Source: HyVt-560 sp964577195
Lineage (GTDB): Bacteria > Pseudomonadota > Gammaproteobacteria > UWMA-0217
Length of the DNA stretch: 7,550 bases
NCBI GenBank assembly: GCA_964577195.1
Contig: CAZNYF010000138.1
Span: forward strand, 1-7,550
Direction: 5' to 3'
Both the position numbers and the translations under genes were made by a program. The notes under the pieces were generated by a model that saw nothing but the letters and a program-made list of their open reading frames with translations, was not told the origin of the DNA and ran no database searches. Positions within the stretch are counted from its first letter, which is position 1, and every line of letters begins with the position of its first letter. Positions 1 to 5,577 of the stretch are shown one piece after another.

Positions 1-27
1 TATGTGTCCAAGGATGGACGGTACATA
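1..27. repeat. Imperfect palindrome carrying a GGACGGTAC unit
   Basis: TATGT at 1-5 pairs with ACATA at 23-27, and TCCA at 7-10 pairs with TGGA at 15-18 around an AGGA loop. The 9-mer GGACGGTAC at 16-24 occurs twice more, in tandem, at 1276-1293, so copies lie beyond both ends of the exported-protein gene. This looks like a fragment of a dispersed small repeat, possibly of the REP kind associated with IS200-like (Y1) transposases. That origin is inference, since no transposase is in the window. Confidence 0.35.
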
Positions 28-34
28 GAAAATG

Positions 35-68
35 CAGGAGCAATTTTCTTGAAAATGCACTATTCCTG
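35..68. terminator. Stem-loop over the stop codon of the exported-protein gene
   Basis: CAGGA (35-39) pairs with TCCTG (64-68). Inside this, GC-ATTTTC (40-48, one bulged A) pairs with GAAAATGC (51-58) around a two-base loop. It spans the stop codon of the minus-strand gene (60-62). On the minus strand it is followed only by a weak CATTTTCTA stretch, so a role in transcription termination or mRNA 3' protection is possible but not well supported. Confidence 0.3.
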
Positions 69-1034
69 ATTTCCCTCAGCAACACTTCTATTTTTAGAGA
101 CACCCTTAAGCCAAATCGCCTCAATAAACTCATAATTTGAGGCACCCTTGTAGGTCACACGCGGGACGATGTAGTCGATAGAAGGGTTGAAACCGAGCAC
201 ACTGGCTTTAAGGGGCTGGATTTCGTGGTTTTTGACTGTGAAGTTGAATGAGCGTATCTGCAGCTCATCGGATTGGCGGGTAATTTCTAGGTCGTAGACA
301 CCATCCGTTTTAGACCAATCGCTGAGGAGGAAGGGTTTTGCATTGGCGGCTTGCTTGCTCGCATGCGGATGGTAAAGATTGATTTTGGCGGGCTGATAAT
401 GCTTGTTTGCGATAAAGCCTCCATCACGAGAATGCGCGATGACCTTGCCTTTGTGTTTGAGAGTCACATTAAACCTGCCATTGCTTTTACCTTCAGGAAG
501 ATCCTTGCCACCAACCCAGAAGTGCAGTTCAGGGAAGGGTTTTTCTTTCACGTTTTTATTCATGGTGAGGTAGGCGGAGCGCTGCCACATACCGGTAAAA
601 CGGTATGTCTTGACTGGATTAAAGGGATCATCACCCGCTGAGGTTTGCTCCAGTGAAATGGGTAGACGCGAGACGGGTTTGCCATCAAGAAGGTAGATGA
701 TGCCGTATACGCCTGGTTTGCTAACCTTAAATTCAGCCGGACTAACCTCCGCGAGGCGGGCGAATACCGTTTCACGCCAACGGGGATCGGGGTAGAACTT
801 GTGGCTTTTAATCACTTTATTATCAGCGCCCACGAGCGCAACAGCTGCGTTGATCTGACCTTCTGGAGCAAACGCCAGATCGATATTACGGATGCGGATA
901 AGCCCCGATTTGTCATCAAAGAAGGTGTTGAGCATAGACTGGTAGGTAAATGCCGGCGGCGGTGCTGCGGCAGCAACCACAGGAGCTGCCAGGCACAGTA
1001 ATATCAATAGTCTGCGTTTAACGGTAATTAACAT
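60..1034 (-). CDS. Exported protein of unknown family
   Basis: I do not recognise a family for this 324-residue protein. The N-terminus is a clear Sec signal peptide: basic MLITVKRR, a hydrophobic core at about 9-21, and an AAAA run at 21-24 before PPPAF, suggesting cleavage near residue 24. Cys14 lies in the core but is not preceded by a lipobox (ILLC lacks G/A/S at -1), so a lipoprotein is unlikely. The mature part of about 300 residues has no further membrane segment and alternates short polar/hydrophobic strands (for example RFNVTLKHKGKVIA at 187-200 and YDLEITRQSDELQIRSFNFTV at 247-267), suggesting a beta-rich periplasmic or secreted protein. The start is well supported: AAAGGAG at 1041-1047 on the minus strand lies 6 bases before the ATG. 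It stands alone on its strand, downstream of a repeat-rich gap. Function unknown. Confidence 0.85.
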   Translation of the reverse strand: MLITVKRRLLILLCLAAPVVAAAAPPPAFTYQSMLNTFFDDKSGLIRIRNIDLAFAPEGQINAAVALVGADNKVIKSHKFYPDPRWRETVFARLAEVSPAEFKVSKPGVYGIIYLLDGKPVSRLPISLEQTSAGDDPFNPVKTYRFTGMWQRSAYLTMNKNVKEKPFPELHFWVGGKDLPEGKSNGRFNVTLKHKGKVIAHSRDGGFIANKHYQPAKINLYHPHASKQAANAKPFLLSDWSKTDGVYDLEITRQSDELQIRSFNFTVKNHEIQPLKASVLGFNPSIDYIVPRVTYKGASNYEFIEAIWLKGVSKNRSVAEGNQE

Positions 1035-1040
1035 GATGTT

Positions 1041-1047
1041 CTCCTTT
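1041..1047 (-). promoter_or_regulatory. Ribosome binding site of the exported-protein gene
   Basis: The minus strand reads AAAGGAGAACATC before the ATG at 1034-1032. A near-consensus AGGAG core with six bases of spacing fixes the start codon and argues the gene is genuinely translated. Confidence 0.7.
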
Positions 1048-1147
1048 CTCTATGCTGTATAAGTATTAAGCCACTGTGCCACACATATTTGCGAAGCTCT
1101 TCATTCCATTCCAAAAAATCCGAAAAATTAGGGGTGTTCAGTTCTTT

Positions 1148-1170
1148 TAAATAAACATTCTGTTTATTTA
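1148..1170. repeat. Perfect 9-bp AT-rich inverted repeat
   Basis: TAAATAAAC (1148-1156) and GTTTATTTA (1162-1170) are exact reverse complements around an ATTCT loop. There is no T-tract on either side, so it is not a standard terminator. It lies about 115 bases upstream of the exported-protein start and could be an operator or the end of a small element. Confidence 0.5.
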
Positions 1171-1270
1171 GAGATGGGGGGCTGCGCAGCAGGCTGAGAC
1201 GCTAACAATCCACCACTAACTATCCAACACTCCCTAAATCTCTTCAAACGGGTGCACCGCTCGACTCGCA

Positions 1271-1298
1271 AAAGGGGACGGTACGGACGGTACCCTTT
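1271..1298. repeat. Tandem GGACGGTAC repeat in an AAAGGG/CCCTTT inverted frame
   Basis: GGACGGTAC occurs twice back to back at 1276-1284 and 1285-1293. The pair is enclosed by AAAGGG (1271-1276) and CCCTTT (1293-1298), which are reverse complements. A third copy of the 9-mer is at 16-24. From memory, GGGGAC-type motifs like this occur beside Y1 (IS200-like, REP-associated) transposase genes in many proteobacteria. That link is recalled, not demonstrated here. Confidence 0.45.
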
Positions 1299-1370
1299 AT
1301 GTATTAATCGTTGTAAAAGTCTAAATCTAGTTCCCAAAAATCCCATCTGACAGATCAGTGAGGATTTTGT

Positions 1371-1394
1371 AGAGACGTTGTATACTACGTCTCT
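1371..1394. repeat. Perfect AGAGACGT palindromic hairpin
   Basis: AGAGACGT (1371-1378) and ACGTCTCT (1387-1394) are exact reverse complements around the 8-base loop TGTATACT, with T1370-A1395 extending the stem. No T-run follows on either strand, so a terminator role for the DUF533 gene just upstream on the minus strand (stop near 1446) is weak. The GTAGAGACGT core resembles a palindrome I recall as highly repeated in filamentous cyanobacteria and some filamentous sulfur bacteria. Confidence 0.5.
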
Positions 1395-1445
1395 ATTACA
1401 CCTATAGCTTATGCGCCTTTTTCACGCTCAACTGCACTTTTTAGG

Positions 1446-2231
1446 TCAAACAAATTCCTTTTGTGCTGCCACCTGACTGTCTAACTCTGCAACCAGTTCT
1501 GACGGCAATTGCAGACGTGCTGCCAGCATAGATAGATAGGCTTTTTCAGCAGGTGTATCTACATCCACTGCCAGTAATGAGGCGACATAGATTTCTGCGG
1601 CGACTTCGGGGCTGTTGGCACTATTCACAATGGCATCCATATCAACGGGTTGTCCCATTTCACGCACTAATAACGCCTGTGTTTCACTATCCAATCCGAG
1701 AGATTCTATCTTCTGAAATATTGCCTGACTTTCCTGTGCATCCAGACGGCCATCCGCACGTGCTACAGCAATCATGGCTCGTACCAGTGTTAGCTCTAGT
1801 GCGCTGTTTCCAGATTGATCATTCTCTTCAGGCATAAAGGCAGAACCTATAGGCGCGGGTAACACAGCAATCGCTGGCGAAGCAGAGAGAGGCTCAACGT
1901 TTACCGGTTGATTCACTGCACCAACCGGTGTCGAAGCAGAGTCTACTGGAATATGAGCAATGCCAGTGGTCTGATGATTAGGTAGCATGGCAGGGTCTTG
2001 AGGGGTTGCTACATTCTGACCTTGATCGTCTTGACTTTTGTTATTGCTATATCGTTTGTAGGCAGTGTAGGCAAGCGCACCTACCGCCGCAACACCTCCA
2101 GCCTTGAGAGCTTTTTTACCCATTTTACGACCTGATTTGGTCGTCAACATGCTGGTGGCAAGACCACCTGCCATACCGCCTGCGAAACCACTACCTAAAA
2201 AAGAACCTAAAAGTTTGCTTACATCAGCCAT
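1446..2231 (-). CDS. DUF533 family protein with TerB-like domain (YebE-like)
   Basis: This 261-residue protein matches the architecture of the DUF533/YebE family. The N-terminus holds a Gly/Ala-rich hydrophobic stretch (about 8-30, FLGSGFAGGMAGGLA) and a basic SGRKMGKKALK segment, then a second small-residue helix (43-57) likely to associate with or span the inner membrane. A low-complexity Pro/Ser/Ala/Val linker runs from about 65 to 140. The C-terminal helical domain (about 143-255) is TerB/DjlA-like, with the signature ARADGRLDAQE (157-167) and a second acidic repeat, AVDVDTPAEKAYL (221-233). E. coli YebE has the same order (AAKSDGHIDAKE, then AIDIDHFMERSYL) but a shorter linker. The biochemical role is unknown; E. 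coli yebE belongs to the Cpx envelope-stress regulon. I saw no clear CpxR box here. The start is supported by AAGGTG about 8 bases upstream. Confidence 0.9.
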   Translation of the reverse strand: MADVSKLLGSFLGSGFAGGMAGGLATSMLTTKSGRKMGKKALKAGGVAAVGALAYTAYKRYSNNKSQDDQGQNVATPQDPAMLPNHQTTGIAHIPVDSASTPVGAVNQPVNVEPLSASPAIAVLPAPIGSAFMPEENDQSGNSALELTLVRAMIAVARADGRLDAQESQAIFQKIESLGLDSETQALLVREMGQPVDMDAIVNSANSPEVAAEIYVASLLAVDVDTPAEKAYLSMLAARLQLPSELVAELDSQVAAQKEFV

Positions 2232-2511
2232 GTTGAGACACCTTATAATGAAATATTATTTACATGTAGCCATACTATAAGACTGGAGAATTTAAGATAA
2301 GTCGTTTATTTAACAAGTTTGGTATGTATTTTACGAACGATTAATTTATTTTCTTCCGCGTTATCAGCCATTGAGTCATCGCGACCAGAAGCCTTGCCAT
2401 GACATCGTCACTGTTACCTCTAAAAATGTTCGACACTTAATTATAGATCCGTAAGCCTCTATAGAGCATAACAAAATCTATCTGTATATCGGCAATCACC
2501 CTTAATCCAAT

Positions 2512-2534
2512 ATACTTCGTAAAAAACGAAGTAT
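2512..2534. promoter_or_regulatory. Perfect 9-bp palindrome abutting the -35, candidate operator
   Basis: ATACTTCGT (2512-2520) and ACGAAGTAT (2526-2534) are exact reverse complements around AAAAA. The last base is shared with the start of the predicted -35 hexamer, as for an activator or repressor site. In other bacteria persulfide dioxygenase genes are controlled by persulfide-sensing regulators such as BigR/SqrR or CstR. No regulator is encoded in the window, so the binding protein is unknown. Confidence 0.5.
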
Positions 2535-2561
2535 TGACTGATAAGATTCGTATTATTTAAT
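2534..2561 (+). promoter_or_regulatory. Predicted sigma-70 promoter for the rhodanese-dioxygenase gene
   Basis: TTGACT (2534-2539, 5/6 to consensus) is followed after 16 bases by TTTAAT (2556-2561, 5/6). Transcription would begin near 2568, leaving a leader of about 70 bases that contains the 2599-2619 hairpin. This is the best promoter match in the gap and lies on the strand of the gene. Confidence 0.5.
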
Positions 2562-2598
2562 TCACAATAGGTCTGTAAAGTAGCCACATTAGAGAACA

Positions 2599-2619
2599 GA
2601 TGCTTTACCTCAAAGCATC
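2599..2619 (+). promoter_or_regulatory. 5' leader stem-loop before the dioxygenase gene
   Basis: GATGCTTT (2599-2606) pairs perfectly with AAAGCATC (2612-2619) around ACCTC. It ends seven bases before the Shine-Dalgarno CGGAG (2626-2630). It leaves the ribosome site free, so it may stabilise the transcript rather than block translation. Confidence 0.4.
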
Positions 2620-2637
2620 AAAACACGGAGATGAACT

Positions 2638-3684
2638 ATGAATAACTTAAGTTGTGATGATATTCGTCAGACTATTGAGACAAATGTAACGTTACTTGAT
2701 GTACGTTCTCCAGATGAGTTCAGTCGTGGTGGTTTGCCTCAGGCAATCAATATGCCACTAGATATTCTGCCAGATGTCGCTCTTGAACAATTGGATGTAG
2801 ACGCGCCAATTTGGGTATATTGTCATCTTGGTGGTCGTGCGGCCAGCGCCGAAAAGTTACTGACGGATCTAGGCTTTACCAATGTTAGCAATATAGGTGG
2901 TTTTGAATATTATCAACAATGTCACACATTCACAAAGAGCCCTTCGGTTAAAAACCTATCGTCATTAGACAGGAGTACTACAATGAAACTTGAACAATTA
3001 TTTGACTCTGCAACAGGCACTTACAGCTATTTAGTCTGGGATGAAAAAACCGGACAGGCCGCGCTAATAGATTCGGTCTTAGAGCAATTTGAACGCGATA
3101 CCAAGTTGATTAAACAGCTGAATCTGAATTTAAAATACACACTGGAAACGCATGTACACGCTGATCATATTACGGCATCAGGTTTATTACGGAAGGAATT
3201 TGGTAGTGCCGTGATGGTACATGAAAGTAGCGGCCTGACCTGTGCAGATAAACTCTTAACCGATGACGATACCTTGTCTTTAGGCGATGAGAAAATTTAT
3301 GTTATGTATACACCAGGGCATACAGATACTTGTGTAAGTTTTCATATAGATGGCGCTGTTTTCACGGGTGATGCCTTGTTGATCGATGGCTGTGGCCGTA
3401 CTGATTTCCAGTCAGGCGATGCCAAGACACTGTATCACTCTATAACGGAAAAGCTCTTTGCGCTTGATGATGAAACTCTGGTGTATCCAGGGCATGACTA
3501 TTTGGGATTAACCTCATCGACGATTGCGCGTGAAAAAGCGTTTAATTCAAGGTTGGGCAATAACAGACCGGAAGCTGATTTTGTTGCACTGATGGATGAT
3601 CTTGATTTGGCTCTACCGAAGCGTATTCATATAGCCGTTCCGGGTAATATGCAATGTGGTTTAGAAGAAGCTAATGCTGTTTAG
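2638..3684 (+). CDS. Rhodanese-persulfide dioxygenase (ETHE1-like) fusion
   Basis: Two domains in 348 residues. Residues 1-95 are a single rhodanese domain: LLDVRSPDEF (19-28) and the six-residue active loop CHLGGR (62-67) with nucleophile Cys62. Residues 116-348 are a metallo-beta-lactamase-fold domain of the ETHE1 persulfide dioxygenase type: LIDSVLEQFERD (143-154), THVHADHITASGLL (171-184), TPGHTD (225-230), GD at 244-245, GRTDFQ (253-258) and YPGHDY (283-288). By analogy with ETHE1 the mononuclear Fe(II) ligands would be His172, His228 and Asp245. The expected reaction is glutathione persulfide plus O2 to glutathione and sulfite, with the rhodanese moving sulfane sulfur to or from it, in the cytoplasm. 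Domain order is the reverse of the known PRF and CstB fusions, where the dioxygenase comes first. CGGAG at 2626-2630 supports the start; a terminator follows. A strong internal start exists at Met116. Confidence 0.9.
   Translation: MNNLSCDDIRQTIETNVTLLDVRSPDEFSRGGLPQAINMPLDILPDVALEQLDVDAPIWVYCHLGGRAASAEKLLTDLGFTNVSNIGGFEYYQQCHTFTKSPSVKNLSSLDRSTTMKLEQLFDSATGTYSYLVWDEKTGQAALIDSVLEQFERDTKLIKQLNLNLKYTLETHVHADHITASGLLRKEFGSAVMVHESSGLTCADKLLTDDDTLSLGDEKIYVMYTPGHTDTCVSFHIDGAVFTGDALLIDGCGRTDFQSGDAKTLYHSITEKLFALDDETLVYPGHDYLGLTSSTIAREKAFNSRLGNNRPEADFVALMDDLDLALPKRIHIAVPGNMQCGLEEANAV
2971..2985 (+). promoter_or_regulatory. Internal Shine-Dalgarno and ATG for a stand-alone dioxygenase
   Basis: AGGAG at 2971-2975 lies seven bases before an in-frame ATG at 2983-2985 (Met116). 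This falls in the linker between the two domains, exactly where an ETHE1-like protein would begin (MKLEQLFDSATGTYSYLV). The site is stronger than that of the full-length start (CGGAG). It could yield a 233-residue dioxygenase alone in addition to the fusion, or be the relic of two adjacent genes that merged. Confidence 0.55.
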
Positions 3685-3716
3685 CGTTTAGGAATTGGTT
3701 AATACAGCGAACAACG

Positions 3717-3753
3717 ACAGGCATAGCCGATTAGAGGTTATGCCTGTTTTTTT
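3717..3753 (+). terminator. Strong intrinsic terminator after the dioxygenase fusion
   Basis: ACAGGCATA (3717-3725) pairs exactly with TATGCCTGT (3739-3747). The stem extends inward by a G-T wobble and two C-G pairs to a 7-base loop, and is followed by seven Ts (3747-3753). It starts 33 bases after the stop codon. On the opposite strand there is no T-run after the hairpin, so it acts in the plus direction. Confidence 0.9.
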
Positions 3754-3874
3754 ACCTATTATTTTCACCCTCGTTAATAGAGCCAATTAAGTTGTTTATA
3801 TTACAGAGAGAATGACACATTGTCCCGTGTCTACATGCCTGATAAATTGTTGGTTGAGAACTCGGTTAGAAGCT

Positions 3875-4270
3875 TTACAAGGGTGATAATTGTTTGCCAG
3901 TTAGGTAGAGCCAGTGCCCATCCTGTTTTGTAAATAGACTGATTTCATGGAGTCTAAAGGCGCGGCTTGCGATTTTATATTTCGCTACAAATTCTACGCT
4001 GCCGGTAGAGTCGGTTTCTTTACCGGATTTTACGTTTAGTATTTTTAGCCCAATCCAGCGTTGTGAATCATCCGGTGTCAGCGGTTTTGGGCAGTGGTTT
4101 GATTCCCAGGTGGCGCTCAAATAACTCACATCCGATAAGGTATACGCGGTATATCGAGAACGCATTAATGCTTCTGCTGTCGGGGCTTGTGCTCGGCCAT
4201 CAATGTAACGGTTGCAACAGTCTTTATAACTGGAATTAGAACCGCAGGGGCATGGGTCTGGTTTTTCCAT
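3875..4270 (-). CDS. ychJ: YchJ family protein (UPF0225), N-terminal SEC-C motif
   Basis: A 131-residue YchJ family protein. A zinc-binding SEC-C motif opens it: Cys7, Cys9, Cys18 and Cys19 in CPCGS-x6-KDCC (CxCx8CC). It is followed by the YchJ middle domain (about 30-128), an NTF2-like fold, with the family hallmarks AEALMRSRYTAY (32-43), TWESN (54-58), VEFVAKYK (92-99) and FRLHEISLFTKQDGHWLYLTG (105-125). E. coli YchJ is about 152 residues and has a second SEC-C at its C-terminus. That motif is absent here, as in many homologues, and the protein ends naturally rather than by frameshift. The molecular function of the family is not established; SEC-C motifs bind zinc and can bind proteins or nucleic acid. 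The gene follows the NERD gene on the same strand after about 60 bases. No good ribosome binding site is visible before the ATG, which is chosen from the family start. Confidence 0.92.
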   Translation of the reverse strand: MEKPDPCPCGSNSSYKDCCNRYIDGRAQAPTAEALMRSRYTAYTLSDVSYLSATWESNHCPKPLTPDDSQRWIGLKILNVKSGKETDSTGSVEFVAKYKIASRAFRLHEISLFTKQDGHWLYLTGKQLSPL

Positions 4271-4273
4271 ATC

Positions 4274-4316
4274 AGTCTAAAATGAGAACTCCAACTATTT
4301 TATAGGACATTAGACT
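4274..4316. repeat. 7-bp inverted repeat in the NERD-ychJ spacer
   Basis: AGTCTAA (4274-4280) and TTAGACT (4310-4316) are exact reverse complements separated by 29 bases. They frame most of the 61-base spacer between the two minus-strand genes. In RNA this would be a weak, large-loop hairpin just before the ychJ start; an operator is equally possible. Confidence 0.25.
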
Positions 4317-4331
4317 ATAATTATCGGAATA

Positions 4332-5261
4332 TTATATTTTTCTCTCTTGCTCTTTTTTGTTTAGAAAAAAGCTGTATTTCGTCTTTGCATCGGGGTCGGT
4401 AATATCGGTTTGAAATTCTACTGACCGGGCAATGTCTTCTATTAACAAGACTACGTTTTTTAAATTTTGTGGCGAAATTCTGGCTCTACCTGATACATAT
4501 TTTCGCAGGGCTTTTCCACGCTTTGGGTTGATCACTAAAAAGCCTTTTTTCTGGTCATCTGCTTCTATGTACCATCCGGGTATCGCTATCACGGGATAGA
4601 CCGGACAAGAAACGCCTAGTTTTGTGGATAAATAGGTTTTCAAATATTTTGCTTGTTGCTTGGCCTGAATGATGGGTTTTTGTGTAGTGCTGTGGGGAAA
4701 GACCAGTCGATCAGGCAGGACGCCAACTTTGGCTAACTTGCGGCCTTTTTTGCTCATTGGTTTGCGCACGGCTTTTGTTTCGACGACAAATATTCCACCT
4801 TTAGAGATGACAACATGATCAATGTTGCCATACTTAAACGGAATGTCATGATAAACCCAGGCACCTCGGCGCATGAGATAATTGAGTTCTTGCCCGGTGT
4901 AGATTTCTCCCATTAATCCCAGTTTTACTCGTAGCGATTGCAAAAACACGCGCCCCAGGCGAATGATGGATGCGATGACAATGGCTGCGATGATTAACCC
5001 GAGTATAGTCGCCGCAATGGGGCTGATTTTTTGGTAGGCAATACCAAAAGTCATGGGGAAAATGAGTAGTGCGAGCAGTGGTAGGGATGCCTTTGTTTCC
5101 AGTGCTGTGAGCCTTTTACTTAACGAGTGGCCTGGCGGGCGTAGCATGGGTTCGGTAAAGGGAGAGAATTTATTTTTCTTGCGTTGTCGCCAGATAATCC
5201 AAAGTACGGAGGCGACCATTGGCGTAACGCCAGCGAGCATCACCAGCATTTCAATCATCAT
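4332..5261 (-). CDS. NERD (nuclease-related) domain membrane protein
   Basis: A 309-residue protein with three predicted membrane helices followed by a NERD domain. The helices are at about 4-24 (stopped by WRQRKKNK), 58-76 and 80-101. The NERD domain spans about 115-215: GEIYTGQELNYL (118-129), GNIDHVVISKGGIFVVETKA (145-164), then QAKQQAKYLKTYL (199-211). The PD-(D/E)XK-like residues Asp148, Glu161 and Lys163 are all present, so the nuclease-like core looks intact; Glu119 or Glu125 may be the upstream acidic residue. NERD proteins are suspected DNA-processing or signalling proteins but few have been tested. Membrane anchoring before the domain would place it at the cytoplasmic face. GGTGA about six bases upstream fits the ATG at 5261; a second ATG follows directly. 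It likely leads a two-gene unit with ychJ. No restriction or defence partners are nearby. Confidence 0.87.
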   Translation of the reverse strand: MMIEMLVMLAGVTPMVASVLWIIWRQRKKNKFSPFTEPMLRPPGHSLSKRLTALETKASLPLLALLIFPMTFGIAYQKISPIAATILGLIIAAIVIASIIRLGRVFLQSLRVKLGLMGEIYTGQELNYLMRRGAWVYHDIPFKYGNIDHVVISKGGIFVVETKAVRKPMSKKGRKLAKVGVLPDRLVFPHSTTQKPIIQAKQQAKYLKTYLSTKLGVSCPVYPVIAIPGWYIEADDQKKGFLVINPKRGKALRKYVSGRARISPQNLKNVVLLIEDIARSVEFQTDITDPDAKTKYSFFLNKKEQERKI

Positions 5262-5577
5262 TTTTTATCACCGGGATATCCATAGTTTGTTTGTCCTTTT
5301 AGCCGCGATAAAACGTGTGATGGTGAAGTTTACAGGCTACGTTATCCGATGTCCCGATATCTATGAGTGAGGTACTAAGTCAGTGGATTGATTTTTACCT
5401 ACATTGAGTGCTAACCAACATCACATTTTTGTAGTCATTCATCAGTCTTGGTAAACAATCGCAGGTCTTGATAGTCAGGTTTACGAGTAACCCGAAGTAA
5501 ATCTAAATTTTGTTGTAGGGTCGCGTAGGTGTGTTTATGTCCCTACTCGCACCCTCATAACCTAAAGAGAGCTGGCT
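5262..5577. other. Divergent intergenic region between the NERD and membrane-protein genes
   Basis: No convincing gene lies here, although one plus-strand frame stays open to about 5370 as the shadow of the NERD gene. It must hold two outward promoters, but I found no hexamer pair good enough to name. Visible structure is limited: GATATC occurs in similar contexts at 5275 and 5355, and GTAGGG (5515-5520) can pair with CCCTAC (5541-5546) in the leader of the plus-strand gene. Confidence 0.45.

Larger units (their letters stand above)
1035..1445. other. Gene-free, repeat-rich intergenic region
   Basis: No convincing coding sequence lies here. Going left to right it holds the leader of the exported-protein gene, a perfect AT-rich hairpin (1148-1170), a GC palindrome GCTGCGCAGC (1181-1190), a pair of CTAACwATCCA direct repeats (1202-1212 and 1216-1226), a tandem GGACGGTAC repeat (1276-1293), and a perfect AGAGACGT hairpin (1371-1394). 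The density of small palindromes suggests accumulated REP/MITE-like debris between two minus-strand genes. Confidence 0.6.
2232..2637. other. Divergent intergenic region between DUF533 and the dioxygenase fusion
   Basis: No coding sequence is apparent. The left part is the AT-rich leader of the DUF533 gene; I could not choose a convincing promoter for it. The middle holds a short CTCTATAGAG palindrome (2457-2466) of doubtful meaning. The right third is organised as the control region of the plus-strand gene: a perfect palindrome (2512-2534), an overlapping promoter (2534-2561), a leader hairpin (2599-2619) and a ribosome binding site (2626-2630). Confidence 0.6.

Noticed and set aside
351..641. 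96-codon plus-strand open frame inside the exported-protein gene
   Set aside because: It lies wholly antisense to a gene with a strong signal peptide and ribosome site, and has no domain features of its own.
1051..1080. TGGCAC on the minus strand as a sigma-54 -24 element
   Set aside because: The matching TTGC -12 element is absent at the required spacing.
1201..1226. GCTAAC/GTTAG motifs suggesting an integron attC site
   Set aside because: Two CTAACwATCCA units are direct repeats 14 bp apart, with no paired inverted GTTRRRY end or attC-like imperfect stem, and no integrase or cassette array is present.
1164..1346. 60-codon minus-strand open frame in the intergenic repeat region
   Set aside because: It runs through the GGACGGTAC tandem and the GCTGCGCAGC palindrome, has no ribosome site and has an Arg/Pro-rich, non-protein-like composition. 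It is best explained by repeat DNA.
2232..2340. CpxR box (GTAAA-N5-GTAAA) upstream of the DUF533 gene
   Set aside because: Single GTAAA units occur on the minus strand, but not as a correctly spaced pair.
2638..3684. Hydroxyacylglutathione hydrolase (glyoxalase II) as the function of the C-terminal domain
   Set aside because: The LID-x-VLE, GRTDFQ and THVHADHITASG segments match the ETHE1/persulfide dioxygenase branch better than GloB, and the rhodanese fusion fits sulfur oxidation.
5265..5365. GATATC-containing motifs flanking the NERD promoter region as an operator pair
   Set aside because: The two sites share only about nine of eleven bases in direct orientation, and GATATC is itself a self-palindrome. 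This is too weak to call.
5053..5370. 105-codon plus-strand open frame across the start of the NERD gene
   Set aside because: Most of it is antisense to the membrane helices of the NERD protein. No ribosome site or recognisable features are visible.
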